Assembly: GCA_050291365.1 (NCBI GenBank)
Contig: JBNKJS010000012.1
Location: 168,470 to 232,469 of the forward strand
Length of the DNA stretch: 64,000 nucleotides
Direction: 5' to 3'
DNA from: JAAGZL01 sp050291365
Lineage (GTDB): Bacteria > Pseudomonadota > Gammaproteobacteria > Chromatiales > Chromatiaceae
In this document: piece after piece, positions 16,863 through 24,575 of the stretch
How positions within the stretch are numbered: the first letter of the stretch is position 1
How the letters are laid out: every line of letters starts with the position of its first letter
Made by a program: the position numbers and the translations under genes
The notes under the pieces: model-generated
Told to the model about the DNA's origin: nothing
The model's database searches: none
Seen by the model: only the letters and a program-made list of their open reading frames with translations

Positions 16863-17030
16863 AATGACGCCTGTCTGGAATCACACAAGAGCGGTAGAAG
16901 TGTTAAAACAGCCAGCATCACCCAGGTGCGCCAGCCAGTTTACACCTCGTCTGTGCGGCGCTGGCGTCACTATGAGAAATATCTCCAACCGCTGATTGAT
17001 GCCTTGGGGCCTTATGCACCCAGTCAGTGA
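16863..17030 (+). pseudogene. 3' remnant of a third TPR-sulfotransferase gene
   Basis: From AATGACGCCTG to the stop this matches 14460-14624 (end of the first copy) almost codon for codon: DACLESHKSGRSVKTASITQ, VRQPVYTSSVRRWRHY and so on to GPYAPSQ. Most differences are at third positions (CCG/CCA, GTC/GTT, CTGCAGCCT/CTCCAACCG), with one Q to R and a different stop. That pattern means it evolved as part of a functional gene before losing its first 90 percent. Not expressed as a useful protein. Confidence 0.88.
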
Positions 17031-17055
17031 GGCCAGCCAACTTCAGCTGATACAA

Positions 17056-17069
17056 TTTATTACAATCAA
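17056..17069. promoter_or_regulatory. FNR-like box before the DUF4405 gene
   Basis: TTTATTACAATCAA matches TTGAT-N4-ATCAA in 9 of 10 positions, 65 bases before the next start codon. No convincing -10 element at the class II spacing was seen, so this is a weak call. Confidence 0.35.
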
Positions 17070-17133
17070 GAAATACCCCAGACACATACCACCTGTACCC
17101 TGCCCGTAAGTTTTCAAATAACAATGGGTGAAT

Positions 17134-17688
17134 ATGATGTCTACACAAAAAAAACTACGGGTTAAAGATCGTTTTCCAAGAAAGGTTATCACTCCTATAA
17201 CTGGAGCATTGTCTCTGGTAATCGGGGTATCCGGCGTAATGCTGTTCTTTCATTTCGGTGAAGGGTTGGTGAAGGAGGCCCATGAGTGGCTGGGGATGGC
17301 ATTTGTGGCCGCAATTCTGGTTCACCTTGCCATTAACTGGAGTACATTCAAACAACACTTTAGGAAACCTGCTGCATGGGTTGGTACCGGCATGGTCTCT
17401 GCTCTAAGTGTCATGTTTCTGGTAGCCTCTCTATCTGGTACCCCGCACGAAAATCCAACAAGATCTATTATGCGATCGATTGAGACCACGGCTGTGTCTG
17501 ATCTAGCTCCGGTATTTAAGATCAGTCAGTCAGAGATGATTGAGAAACTGGATAAGGCCGGTGTGGAGATAGAGACAGGGCAGGAGACGCTGCGGGAGTT
17601 GGCGGGTAAGAGTGGCATTAATGCACGTAGATTGATTGCCGCTTTAGTGAGTAGATCGGCCCCTGATAAGAGTGCTTTGACGAATTGA
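17134..17688 (+). CDS. DUF4405 family membrane protein (possible b-type cytochrome)
   Basis: About 184 residues. Three hydrophobic helices fill roughly residues 17-110. Histidines sit at helix positions typical for haem b ligands: FFHFGEG, AHEWLGMAF and LVHLAINW, the pattern of DUF4405, a family related to membrane cytochrome b subunits. The last 70 residues are soluble and include MIEKLDKAGVEIETG and a helix-hairpin-like end. The start is one of two adjacent ATG codons (17134, 17137), preceded by GGGTGA; the GTG at 17128 is less likely. Haem binding is inferred; the electron partner is not known. An FNR-like box upstream would fit a respiratory role. Confidence 0.65.
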   Translation: MMSTQKKLRVKDRFPRKVITPITGALSLVIGVSGVMLFFHFGEGLVKEAHEWLGMAFVAAILVHLAINWSTFKQHFRKPAAWVGTGMVSALSVMFLVASLSGTPHENPTRSIMRSIETTAVSDLAPVFKISQSEMIEKLDKAGVEIETGQETLRELAGKSGINARRLIAALVSRSAPDKSALTN

Positions 17689-17724
17689 GCAACTGTTGCT
17701 GTAGTAATAAAGTTGCGTAATTTG

Positions 17725-18900
17725 TTAGTTGGGTTGCGCAAGGTTATCTTGCAGCTCTTTTACTAGCTCGGGGTGAGAGTTGTGGTACTGATTAAGCTCT
17801 TTTTTCGAAGTGGTTATTTCGCGATCAATTGTTGCGCTACTTAGACTTGTCCCAAAATTATGAGGGGCGTTATTGTGATCCCATAGTCGGAGTATTATGA
17901 GTTTTCCCAGGGATGCTTTGTAGTGATTTGATTCCCAATACCAACGAGGTGATGTCGGTGAATATCCATTTGGCGGGAATGGTTCTGTGGTGTATTCAGA
18001 TATCCCAGAAAAATCTACGAGATCAATGTTACATCCGTCTGCTCGATATTGTTCGGTGATACGAGTCACTTCGCGCTTCCAGCTATAAAGTTGTTCTTGC
18101 AGACCAATATTTTTCAATAGTAGCAGTTGACGTATATGCATCGGAGAGATGAAGAGCTTAACTCGGATACTGTTCTTGCAAGCGTAGCCAGATAATTGAT
18201 TTAATATTTCTATTCGTTCCTTATGTATAAGGATATCTTTATCACGCTTTAGTTGTTTGAAGAGTGATCTCTCAAATTTCTGGGACTTCGCTTTTGAGCC
18301 ATATTCCCGTATATGCTTTTCTTTACCTGCAAAATTTCTTGAACCATTAAGATTTGTGGGATGCGGTTTAGAATACATTGTTGCAGCAGTCATTAAGGCG
18401 TTCTTCGACCACAATGCAAAACTGAGTCTGTGAAGCGTGCCGCTAATACGCCCCATGACTGTTGTATCATGTTCCATAAATGCGGGGATGCTTGCGTGAT
18501 TAACTATATAAAACTGGCCAAAATCAAGGCCTATGATGATATTGGATGGAACATAATAGGATAAAGCATAGCGAAAGTATTTATCTATCTCATCAATGGT
18601 TGCGCCTGTAATAGAAAGACTATATGCGTTTCCTATATAGTTCTGTATCTCCGGATCATCAATGTCAAAACCAAGTTTAACTCTAGAGCTACCCAATAGT
18701 AATGTTTTTGGTCGTAACCAGGGGAGAGCTAACGCCTTGGCTGGTCGGTCACCTCCCCATACGCGATTGCCGAGCAGTGAGGTGGTGCGTAACCCATTTA
18801 GACGAAAATATCCAAAAGGATCTAACAGATAGCTAACTGATCCTGAAATTAATAAGATCAGAAAAAAGGATAGCGCCAAAGAACGTAAATATCGAGTCAT
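17725..18900 (-). CDS. AlgJ/DltD-like SGNH-type membrane-anchored protein
   Basis: A 391-residue protein with one N-terminal transmembrane helix (about 5-26) and a large domain predicted outside the membrane. The sequence PKTLLLGSSRVKLGFDID places a Ser (71 or 72) in the GSSR nucleophile motif of SGNH hydrolase-like acyltransferases; YWESNHYKASLG near residue 330 supplies the Asp/Glu-His pair position. Such proteins work with an MBOAT partner that moves acetyl groups across the membrane, as in alginate acetylation. ATG 18900 lies 2 bases after the MBOAT stop, so translation is coupled; the longer frame to 18987 would overlap the MBOAT gene. The substrate is unknown. DNA is AT-rich. Confidence 0.72.
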   Translation of the reverse strand: MTRYLRSLALSFFLILLISGSVSYLLDPFGYFRLNGLRTTSLLGNRVWGGDRPAKALALPWLRPKTLLLGSSRVKLGFDIDDPEIQNYIGNAYSLSITGATIDEIDKYFRYALSYYVPSNIIIGLDFGQFYIVNHASIPAFMEHDTTVMGRISGTLHRLSFALWSKNALMTAATMYSKPHPTNLNGSRNFAGKEKHIREYGSKAKSQKFERSLFKQLKRDKDILIHKERIEILNQLSGYACKNSIRVKLFISPMHIRQLLLLKNIGLQEQLYSWKREVTRITEQYRADGCNIDLVDFSGISEYTTEPFPPNGYSPTSPRWYWESNHYKASLGKLIILRLWDHNNAPHNFGTSLSSATIDREITTSKKELNQYHNSHPELVKELQDNLAQPN

Positions 18901-18902
18901 GA

Positions 18903-20429
18903 TTAAAATTGAAAATAGATAAACCGTGCCGTCCCTTGCATACAGGCCAGGGATGTAAATAAAAGCAAGCTTATACCAATTGCCCATATTAGGGTTGGAG
19001 CAAAACGTAGCTTTGATGCGCCCGGTAGTAGATCCGATGATGTCTGTTCAGGCGTTCTTGGGCGCTGGTCGATTGCTGTCCAGTATGGCGAGAAGAATTT
19101 CTGTGTATTTGGCAGACCCCATACTATGACAGACATTACTAGAAGTAATGCGGTATCGTATTCATCTATCATGGGTCTGAATGCCAGCCCTGAAAAATCT
19201 CCGTCTGCAAAAAACACGATTCCTTTATACATGTTCTCAAATACCGAGAACGCCACATCAAGGTTGTTGGAGCGAAAAAAAACACCAAGCATAATAGTCA
19301 CACAAAAAGTTAATATAATAGAACCCCAAGGAGTAAAAACCCCCAGGCGTTGCTTCCAGCCAATATAATCAAGAATGATTCCACGATAGTGTATTCCCAG
19401 CATCAATAAACCCTGTATTCCCCCCCAAACTAAAAAAGTTGGGCCAACACCATGCCATATACTTGAGATAAACGTAGTTAACACCAATGCACCTACAGAC
19501 CCTACTTTTAATTTTTTTGAACGGGCTAGTGGGAAAAATAGATATTGGCGCATAAATGAACTAAAGGAGATGTGCCACCGCCGCCAAAAATCAAAGCGGT
19601 CTACGGCTCGATAGGGAGAATCGAAGTTAATGGGAAGATTTATATTGAACAAGCGGGCCAACCCTACAGCCATATCCGCATATCCAGAAAAATCAAAATA
19701 GAGCTGCATTGAAAACCCGATAGCTGCGCCAAAAGCATCTATGGGGGAGATGTGTTGACCTAAATATATTGCTGAATAGACGCTGTCTACATACGGGGAA
19801 ATGCTATCTGCAAGAACAACTTTTTTAAAGAGCCCAATGGTAAAGATAGAGAGTCCGAGAGCGATATTGTCCCAGCGTAAAGCGCATAGAGTTGATGATC
19901 GGAACTGAGGTACTAATTCTCGGTAGTGTACGATTGGCCCCATTACTAGTTGGGGAAAGAAGGTAATAAAGAGGCAGTATTCTATACAACTGGCCTTACG
20001 CAGTCCGTATTTATATGTATCGACAAGAAAGGCTATTTGCTGGAAGGTAATAAATGAAATTGCCAACGGTATAAGCACATCCTCTGCTGTGTTAAATGCG
20101 GATGATATGTTGCTATTCGGATTAAAAAGCCCTGATATCAACACTTTGTAATAGAGTAATAGCAGTATGTTTGCTGCTATAGAGCAAGACAGCACTAATT
20201 TTCTAAAACGTAGGTTTGCTTCAACCCAGCGAGCAGAAGAGTAATTGAACAATAAAGATATACACAAAATCCATAGGTAGGCTGGATTCCAACTACCATA
20301 AAACACTATAGATGCAATTAATAACCATCCTATAGCAAACATCCGCCCCCATTGGTTACCAATTAGATAGAAGCCGGTGAGAACTAGAGGTAAAAAAACT
20401 AACAGAAAGCCAAAGGAGTTGAAAAGCAT
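18903..20429 (-). CDS. MBOAT family O-acyltransferase (AlgI-like)
   Basis: A 508-residue polytopic protein (about 11 hydrophobic segments). The MBOAT hallmarks are FWRRWHISFSSFMRQYLFFP with H286 and SSIWHGVGPTFLVWGG with H326; the second His is the essential one in AlgI. DFSGYADMAVGLARL and INFDSPYRAVDRFDFW are also typical of AlgI/PatA-type proteins. It would pass acetyl groups from the cytoplasm to the periplasm for O-acetylation of a surface polysaccharide, together with the next gene. No alginate genes are present, so the polymer is not known. No clear ribosome site precedes ATG 20429. The DNA is more AT-rich than the housekeeping genes. 20430-20653 holds only leaders. Confidence 0.9.
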   Translation of the reverse strand: MLFNSFGFLLVFLPLVLTGFYLIGNQWGRMFAIGWLLIASIVFYGSWNPAYLWILCISLLFNYSSARWVEANLRFRKLVLSCSIAANILLLLYYKVLISGLFNPNSNISSAFNTAEDVLIPLAISFITFQQIAFLVDTYKYGLRKASCIEYCLFITFFPQLVMGPIVHYRELVPQFRSSTLCALRWDNIALGLSIFTIGLFKKVVLADSISPYVDSVYSAIYLGQHISPIDAFGAAIGFSMQLYFDFSGYADMAVGLARLFNINLPINFDSPYRAVDRFDFWRRWHISFSSFMRQYLFFPLARSKKLKVGSVGALVLTTFISSIWHGVGPTFLVWGGIQGLLMLGIHYRGIILDYIGWKQRLGVFTPWGSIILTFCVTIMLGVFFRSNNLDVAFSVFENMYKGIVFFADGDFSGLAFRPMIDEYDTALLLVMSVIVWGLPNTQKFFSPYWTAIDQRPRTPEQTSSDLLPGASKLRFAPTLIWAIGISLLLFTSLACMQGTARFIYFQF

Positions 20430-20653
20430 AAAGGTTGGTTACTAGTTATAAAAGGTTATTCATGCAGCAGTATGCTATCACGAATGTTTATAGCCAAAAC
20501 ATATAATCAATCCAATAATGGGTTAACTCTTTGCTGGTTATGAAGCAGGTAAAAACCAAGTAAATAACTGTGAAAATATATCTGTTTTGAACTACATTTC
20601 ATATAGGGGTTAATTACTGATACTAATTTGCATTAGCTTGAGGAGGAACTCAA

Positions 20654-21007
20654 ATGGAAATCATAGTTCAAGGCAGGTCTATACCTACTGATGAGGAGGG
20701 TTTTCTGCTTGACCCCAAAGACTGGACTGAGGATGTAGCTGAGGTCATTGCCAAGAACGAGGGATATGAGTTGATGGAAGAGCATAAGGGGCTGGTGGAC
20801 TACTTTCGTGAGTATTGGGATGCAAATGAGGCACACCCCAGCATGCATCTGATGGTAAAGGATATTGGAGCTAATATTGGCAAGACATTTCACGACCACA
20901 GGGCAGTTGCAGAATATATGTACAAGATATTTCCCAGTGAACCAATAGCAGAACTATGTAAGTTGGCTGGATTGCCAAAGCCCCTTCCTAGTGAACGGGA
21001 GGGTTAA
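20654..21007 (+). CDS. DsrC/TusE family protein lacking the C-terminal cysteine
   Basis: A 117-residue member of the DsrC/TusE family: GFLLDPKDWTEDVAEVIAKN, the Arg/Lys surface and the end CKLAGLPKPLPSEREG are recognisable. DsrC has two C-terminal cysteines, one about ten residues before the penultimate one; E. coli TusE has only the penultimate one. Here the inner Cys (C102) is kept while the C-terminal one is replaced by a Ser-Glu-Arg-Glu-Gly tail. Thus it cannot form the DsrC trisulfide in the known way and is not a normal TusE. A regulatory or carrier role is possible. ATG 20654 follows GAGGAGGAAC, a strong ribosome site. No tusBCD or dsr genes nearby. Confidence 0.82.
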   Translation: MEIIVQGRSIPTDEEGFLLDPKDWTEDVAEVIAKNEGYELMEEHKGLVDYFREYWDANEAHPSMHLMVKDIGANIGKTFHDHRAVAEYMYKIFPSEPIAELCKLAGLPKPLPSEREG

Positions 21008-21012
21008 GGAGC

Positions 21013-21561
21013 TTAACTGCGATTCTTCCTAGCCGCTCGCAGCAGCACATAGGCAGCTCCTGTTCCTCCGTCGCGGGAGGTGGCGGAGCAGAATGCCAGG
21101 ACATCCTGGCGTTGACGCAGCCAGTGATTTACCTTCTGTTTTAGTACCGGCTGTCTATCCTCAGAGCCGTAGCCCTTGCCGTGGATGATGCGCACGCATC
21201 TGATCTGCCTGCGGTGACAGTCACGTATGAACTGCTCCAGTGTACTCTGGGCGTGTTTGGCGGTGAGTCCGTGCAGATCCAGCTCCATCTCAATCTCAAG
21301 TCGTCCGCGCCGTAGATCCTGAAATACCCTCTTTTGCAGGCCAGGGCGGCAGAAGGAGAGCTCGTCTCCGGTCTTGACCTCGGCCTCAGAGATCTGGTCT
21401 AAAGCGGACCCATCTTCCTCAAGTGATGGGTGGAGCAGTGGGCGCGGAGGTAGACGTTTGCGCCAGGGAGATACCTTATCCTGTGGTAACGGGTCTGCAT
21501 CCTGCATCATCTCTTGAAACAGCTTCTGATCCTGCTCTTTTCTTGATGGATCTTTCGACAT
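21013..21561 (-). CDS. Smr-domain protein (SmrA/YdaL-like)
   Basis: About 182 residues: a charged N-terminal half and a C-terminal Smr domain with ELDLHGLTAKHAQSTLEQFI (the DLHG motif), VRIIHGKGYGS (the HGKG motif) and a GGTGAAYVLLR end. Smr domains act as nucleases or nucleic-acid binders; E. coli SmrA is an endonuclease in vitro. ATG 21561 (SKDPSRKEQD) is chosen over the start at 21612 because the family begins at this point. It converges with the DsrC-like gene, 5 bases between the stops. Confidence 0.85.
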   Translation of the reverse strand: MSKDPSRKEQDQKLFQEMMQDADPLPQDKVSPWRKRLPPRPLLHPSLEEDGSALDQISEAEVKTGDELSFCRPGLQKRVFQDLRRGRLEIEMELDLHGLTAKHAQSTLEQFIRDCHRRQIRCVRIIHGKGYGSEDRQPVLKQKVNHWLRQRQDVLAFCSATSRDGGTGAAYVLLRAARKNRS

Positions 21562-21742
21562 GGCTTGATCTCGGGGCCGACACTCTAACCGTACTCTGAT
21601 ATAGTCTACCAAATTCCCAGTTATGAGTGCTGGAACATTCTGAAAACATATAATATATGGATGTTAATATGGGGTACTTGGGATATAAAATGCAGTATTA
21701 ATAAAGGTATTTACCTTATTGCGGGTGATGTTTTTTTACTCT

Positions 21743-22495
21743 ATGAGAATTCTTCTTAGTAATGATGATGGCTACCAGGCTCCTGGCCTGGAGATGATGG
21801 CTGAAAGCCTGAAGGATATCGCTGATCTTATCGTAGTTGCCCCAGAGCGGGATCGAAGCGGGGCGAGTAACTCCCTCACCCTAACCAGTCCGGTGCGCGC
21901 CCACACTGAACCGAACGGCTTTATCCGGGTGGACGGTACCCCAACAGACTGCGTCCATCTGGCCATTACCGGCTTGTTGGATGAAGAGCCGGACATGGTT
22001 ATCGCCGGGATTAATTCTGGTGCCAACATGGGGGATGATGTGCTCTACTCCGGGACCGTCGCCGCCGCCACCGAGGGCCGTTTTCTTGGGTTACCTGCTA
22101 TTGCGGTTTCCATGAATTCATCCAATCCACAGCATTATGCGACTGGAGGTAGGGTGATCCGTGAGATGGTGCTGCATCTGCAGCAGAACAAACTATCCGC
22201 CGATACCATCCTGAATATTAATGTACCTGATCTGCCCTATGCGGATATCCAAGGCTATCAATCAACCCGTCTTGGCCATAGACATAAGGCGGAGCCAGTA
22301 GTAAAGACTGAAGATCCACGCGGCAATACCATCTATTGGGTTGGTCCGGCTGGGGCGGAACAGGATGCTGGACCAGGTACAGATTTCCATGCGGTAAGAG
22401 AGGGGTATGTATCAGTTACACCGCTGCAGGTGGACCTGACCAACCATGCCGCCAGGGATACACTTAGTAAATGGCTGCCGGAGGTTGGCAAGTGA
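21743..22495 (+). CDS. surE: 5'/3'-nucleotidase SurE
   Basis: Dephosphorylates nucleoside monophosphates and short polyphosphates; divalent-metal dependent. The 250 residues begin MRILLSNDDGYQAPG, with D8 and D9 as metal ligands, then RSGASNSLTL (phosphate Ser) and GINSGANMGDDVLYSGTVAA (metal Asn). The ATG at 21743 is used because homology starts there; the ORF is open upstream to 21719. First gene of the surE-pcm-yqaA-nlpD-rpoS stationary-phase cluster. Its stop overlaps the pcm start as GTGA. Confidence 0.96.
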   Translation: MRILLSNDDGYQAPGLEMMAESLKDIADLIVVAPERDRSGASNSLTLTSPVRAHTEPNGFIRVDGTPTDCVHLAITGLLDEEPDMVIAGINSGANMGDDVLYSGTVAAATEGRFLGLPAIAVSMNSSNPQHYATGGRVIREMVLHLQQNKLSADTILNINVPDLPYADIQGYQSTRLGHRHKAEPVVKTEDPRGNTIYWVGPAGAEQDAGPGTDFHAVREGYVSVTPLQVDLTNHAARDTLSKWLPEVGK

Positions 22496-23157
22496 ACTCT
22501 GCTCAGCATCGCGGCATAGGTATGACCTCCATGCGTACCCGCAACCGCCTGGTTGATCGTTTGAAAGATGAAGGCATTAAGAGCCAGGCCGTTCTGGAGG
22601 TTATCCGCAATACCCCGCGCCATATATTTGTGGAAGAGGCCCTGGCCAGCCGAGCCTATGAGGATACTGCCCTGCCCATAGGTCTGGGTCAGACCATATC
22701 TCAGCCCTATATTGTCGCTCGCATGACAGAAATTCTGCTGGAAGATGGGCCTCTCAAGAGTGTGCTGGAAGTGGGTACCGGCTCCGGCTACCAAACAGCA
22801 GTACTTGCTCAGATGGTGGGGCGGGTTTATAGCGTTGAAAGGATTGGTCCACTATTGGAGCAGGCAAGGGCACGTATGCGTGAGATGGGGCTAAAAAATA
22901 CACGCATGAAGCTGAGTGATGGAGGTATGGGAATGCCGGAATATGCGCCCTATGACGGCATCATGGTTACAGCGGCTCCTGCGGGAATCCCCCTGGCCCT
23001 GGTTGATCAGTTGCAAGAGGGTGGCAGGATGGTATTGCCAGTAGGGCCAGATCGGGAGCAGATATTAGTGAAGGTTACCAAGACTAAAGATGGTTATGAG
23101 AAAGAGATGTTAGAGCAGGTGACTTTTGTACCCCTGCTAGGAGGGGTACAGCGATGA
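22492..23157 (+). CDS. pcm: Protein-L-isoaspartate O-methyltransferase
   Basis: Repairs isoaspartyl residues in aged proteins using S-adenosylmethionine. The 221 residues have LPIGLGQTISQPYIVARMTE (substrate motif), VLEVGTGSGYQTAVLA (SAM motif I) and PVGPDREQIL. The start is GTG 22492, preceded by GGAGG with a 7-base spacing and overlapping the surE TGA; the longer frame from 22471 would run inside surE. Its stop overlaps the next gene (ATGA). Confidence 0.96.
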   Translation: MNSAQHRGIGMTSMRTRNRLVDRLKDEGIKSQAVLEVIRNTPRHIFVEEALASRAYEDTALPIGLGQTISQPYIVARMTEILLEDGPLKSVLEVGTGSGYQTAVLAQMVGRVYSVERIGPLLEQARARMREMGLKNTRMKLSDGGMGMPEYAPYDGIMVTAAPAGIPLALVDQLQEGGRMVLPVGPDREQILVKVTKTKDGYEKEMLEQVTFVPLLGGVQR

Positions 23158-23732
23158 AGTTGTTTTCACCAATCTATGACCGGGTTATTGTCTGGTCCCG
23201 CCATCGACACGCCCCACGTTATTTGGCGGCGCTTAGCTTTTCCGAGTCATCTTTCTTTCCCATACCCCCAGACGTCATGTTGGCCCCTATGGTATTGGCC
23301 AATCCGCACAAGGCCTGGAACTTGGCCCTTCTTACCACCCTGACCTCTGTGCTTGGGGGAGTGCTTGGGTATCTCATCGGCTTGTTCTCTTTCGAGTTGG
23401 TTGAGCCGCTGCTACGTGATGCCGGTTACTATCCCAAATACCTTCAGGCTAAGCAGTGGTTTGATGAATGGGGGTTCTGGGCGGTGTTTCTGGCCGGGTT
23501 CTCGCCTATTCCCTACAAGGTGTTCACTATCACCGCTGGTGTGATCTCGATGGCTTTTCTGCCTTTTGTGTTGGCATCGGCGATTGGGAGAGGAGCAAGA
23601 TTTTTTCTCGTGGCTGGGCTGTTGTCCTGGGGAGGGGAGGCAATGGAAGGCACCCTGCGGAAATATATCGATACCATAGGCTGGGTGTCCGTGTTCTTGG
23701 TGGTAATTCTGCTGGTTATTATTAAATGGTAG
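23154..23732 (+). CDS. yqaA: YqaA family membrane protein (VTT/DedA-related)
   Basis: A 192-residue inner-membrane protein with about four helices. It shows FSESSFFPIPPDVMLAPMVL near the start, a Gly-rich segment LGGVLGYLIGLFSFE, and GFSPIPYKVFTITAGVISM, the re-entrant region of the SNARE-associated (VTT) family. Family members are linked to lipid scrambling or membrane homeostasis; this branch has no proven function. It overlaps pcm by 4 bases, and the position between pcm and nlpD is common in gammaproteobacteria. Confidence 0.88.
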   Translation: MKLFSPIYDRVIVWSRHRHAPRYLAALSFSESSFFPIPPDVMLAPMVLANPHKAWNLALLTTLTSVLGGVLGYLIGLFSFELVEPLLRDAGYYPKYLQAKQWFDEWGFWAVFLAGFSPIPYKVFTITAGVISMAFLPFVLASAIGRGARFFLVAGLLSWGGEAMEGTLRKYIDTIGWVSVFLVVILLVIIKW

Positions 23733-23739
23733 CGACTTT

Positions 23740-24552
23740 GTGAGTTGGGCTATGCCGCAATTCAGAGTATTAACAATTCTGCTGATCTCTCTGCTGCTCC
23801 ACGCATGTGCGCCGCCTATGCCAGCCCCTGTGGTAAGTCGCGAGGCTGGGTTTCAGCGTCAATACTCCTCCTATGCTCCCAGGGCCAGCAGACCAGGGTA
23901 TTACCGAATCAAACGAGGTGACACTATTTACTCCATTGCCTGGAGATATGGATTCGATCATCGCGAGTTTGCCCAGTGGAACAATATTCGGCCTCCATAC
24001 CGCATACACCCCGGACAATATCTGCGGGTAAAGAGGCCCGCAGGCATCCGTCCGACTCCAAGCTACGCGACTACAAAACCGGCGCAAAAGAGTAAACCTC
24101 AGGTGGCAGTTGTCTCAAAAAGGAAAATAAGTCCTGAAAAGAGAACTGTTTCAAAGAATCAGTCCTATAAAACCCTAAAGCTTAGCTGGCAATGGCCGAC
24201 AAGGGGTAGAGTCAGCGCTAGATTTAGGAAGGGTGACCAGAGTCGTAAGGGAGTGATCCTCTCAGGGCGGCTGGGGCAAGATATAAATGCTGCAGAAGCG
24301 GGAACAGTGGTATATAGCGGGAGTGGACTTATCGGCTATGGAAAGCTCATTATTATTAAACATAATAAAAGCTATCTGAGTGCATATGGCCATAATAAGA
24401 GACTTCTGGTTAAGGAAGGTGACAAGGTTAAAAAGGGAACTCATATTGCTGATATGGGAAAAAATGGAAGTGGAAATACCGTACTGCACTTTGAGATAAG
24501 GCGAAATGGTATTCCAGTTGATCCCTTGCAGTTACTGCCTCGAAGGTCCTAG
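23740..24552 (+). CDS. nlpD: NlpD-type murein hydrolase activator lipoprotein
   Basis: Outer-membrane lipoprotein that activates an amidase (AmiC in E. coli) at the division septum. Residues 8-23 are a lipoprotein signal with the lipobox LLHAC; a LysM domain follows (YYRIKRGDTIYSIAWRYGFD, about 52-98), then a basic linker, then a LytM/M23 domain (about 150-265). In the LytM domain the zinc ligands are lost: LGQDINAAEAG has no His, and the HxH motif is HFE. This matches NlpD, which is an activator and not an enzyme. GTG 23740 or ATG 23752 may be the start. In E. coli the rpoS promoter lies inside nlpD. Confidence 0.93.
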   Translation: MSWAMPQFRVLTILLISLLLHACAPPMPAPVVSREAGFQRQYSSYAPRASRPGYYRIKRGDTIYSIAWRYGFDHREFAQWNNIRPPYRIHPGQYLRVKRPAGIRPTPSYATTKPAQKSKPQVAVVSKRKISPEKRTVSKNQSYKTLKLSWQWPTRGRVSARFRKGDQSRKGVILSGRLGQDINAAEAGTVVYSGSGLIGYGKLIIIKHNKSYLSAYGHNKRLLVKEGDKVKKGTHIADMGKNGSGNTVLHFEIRRNGIPVDPLQLLPRRS

Positions 24553-24575
24553 TTTATACACAGGAGTAGATTCGT

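Noticed and set aside
18901..18987. Longer start for the SGNH-type gene
   Set aside because: The extra 29 codons lie inside the MBOAT gene; ATG 18900 right after the MBOAT stop gives the signal-anchor at the N-terminus.
8585..21740. Classical integrative element with integrase and tRNA att site
   Set aside because: No tRNA gene, integrase or transposase is visible at either edge; only the truD 3' duplication hints at integration.
23740..24552. Active M23 endopeptidase
   Set aside because: The LytM zinc ligands are missing (no HxxxD, HFE for HxH); the context before rpoS fits the activator NlpD.
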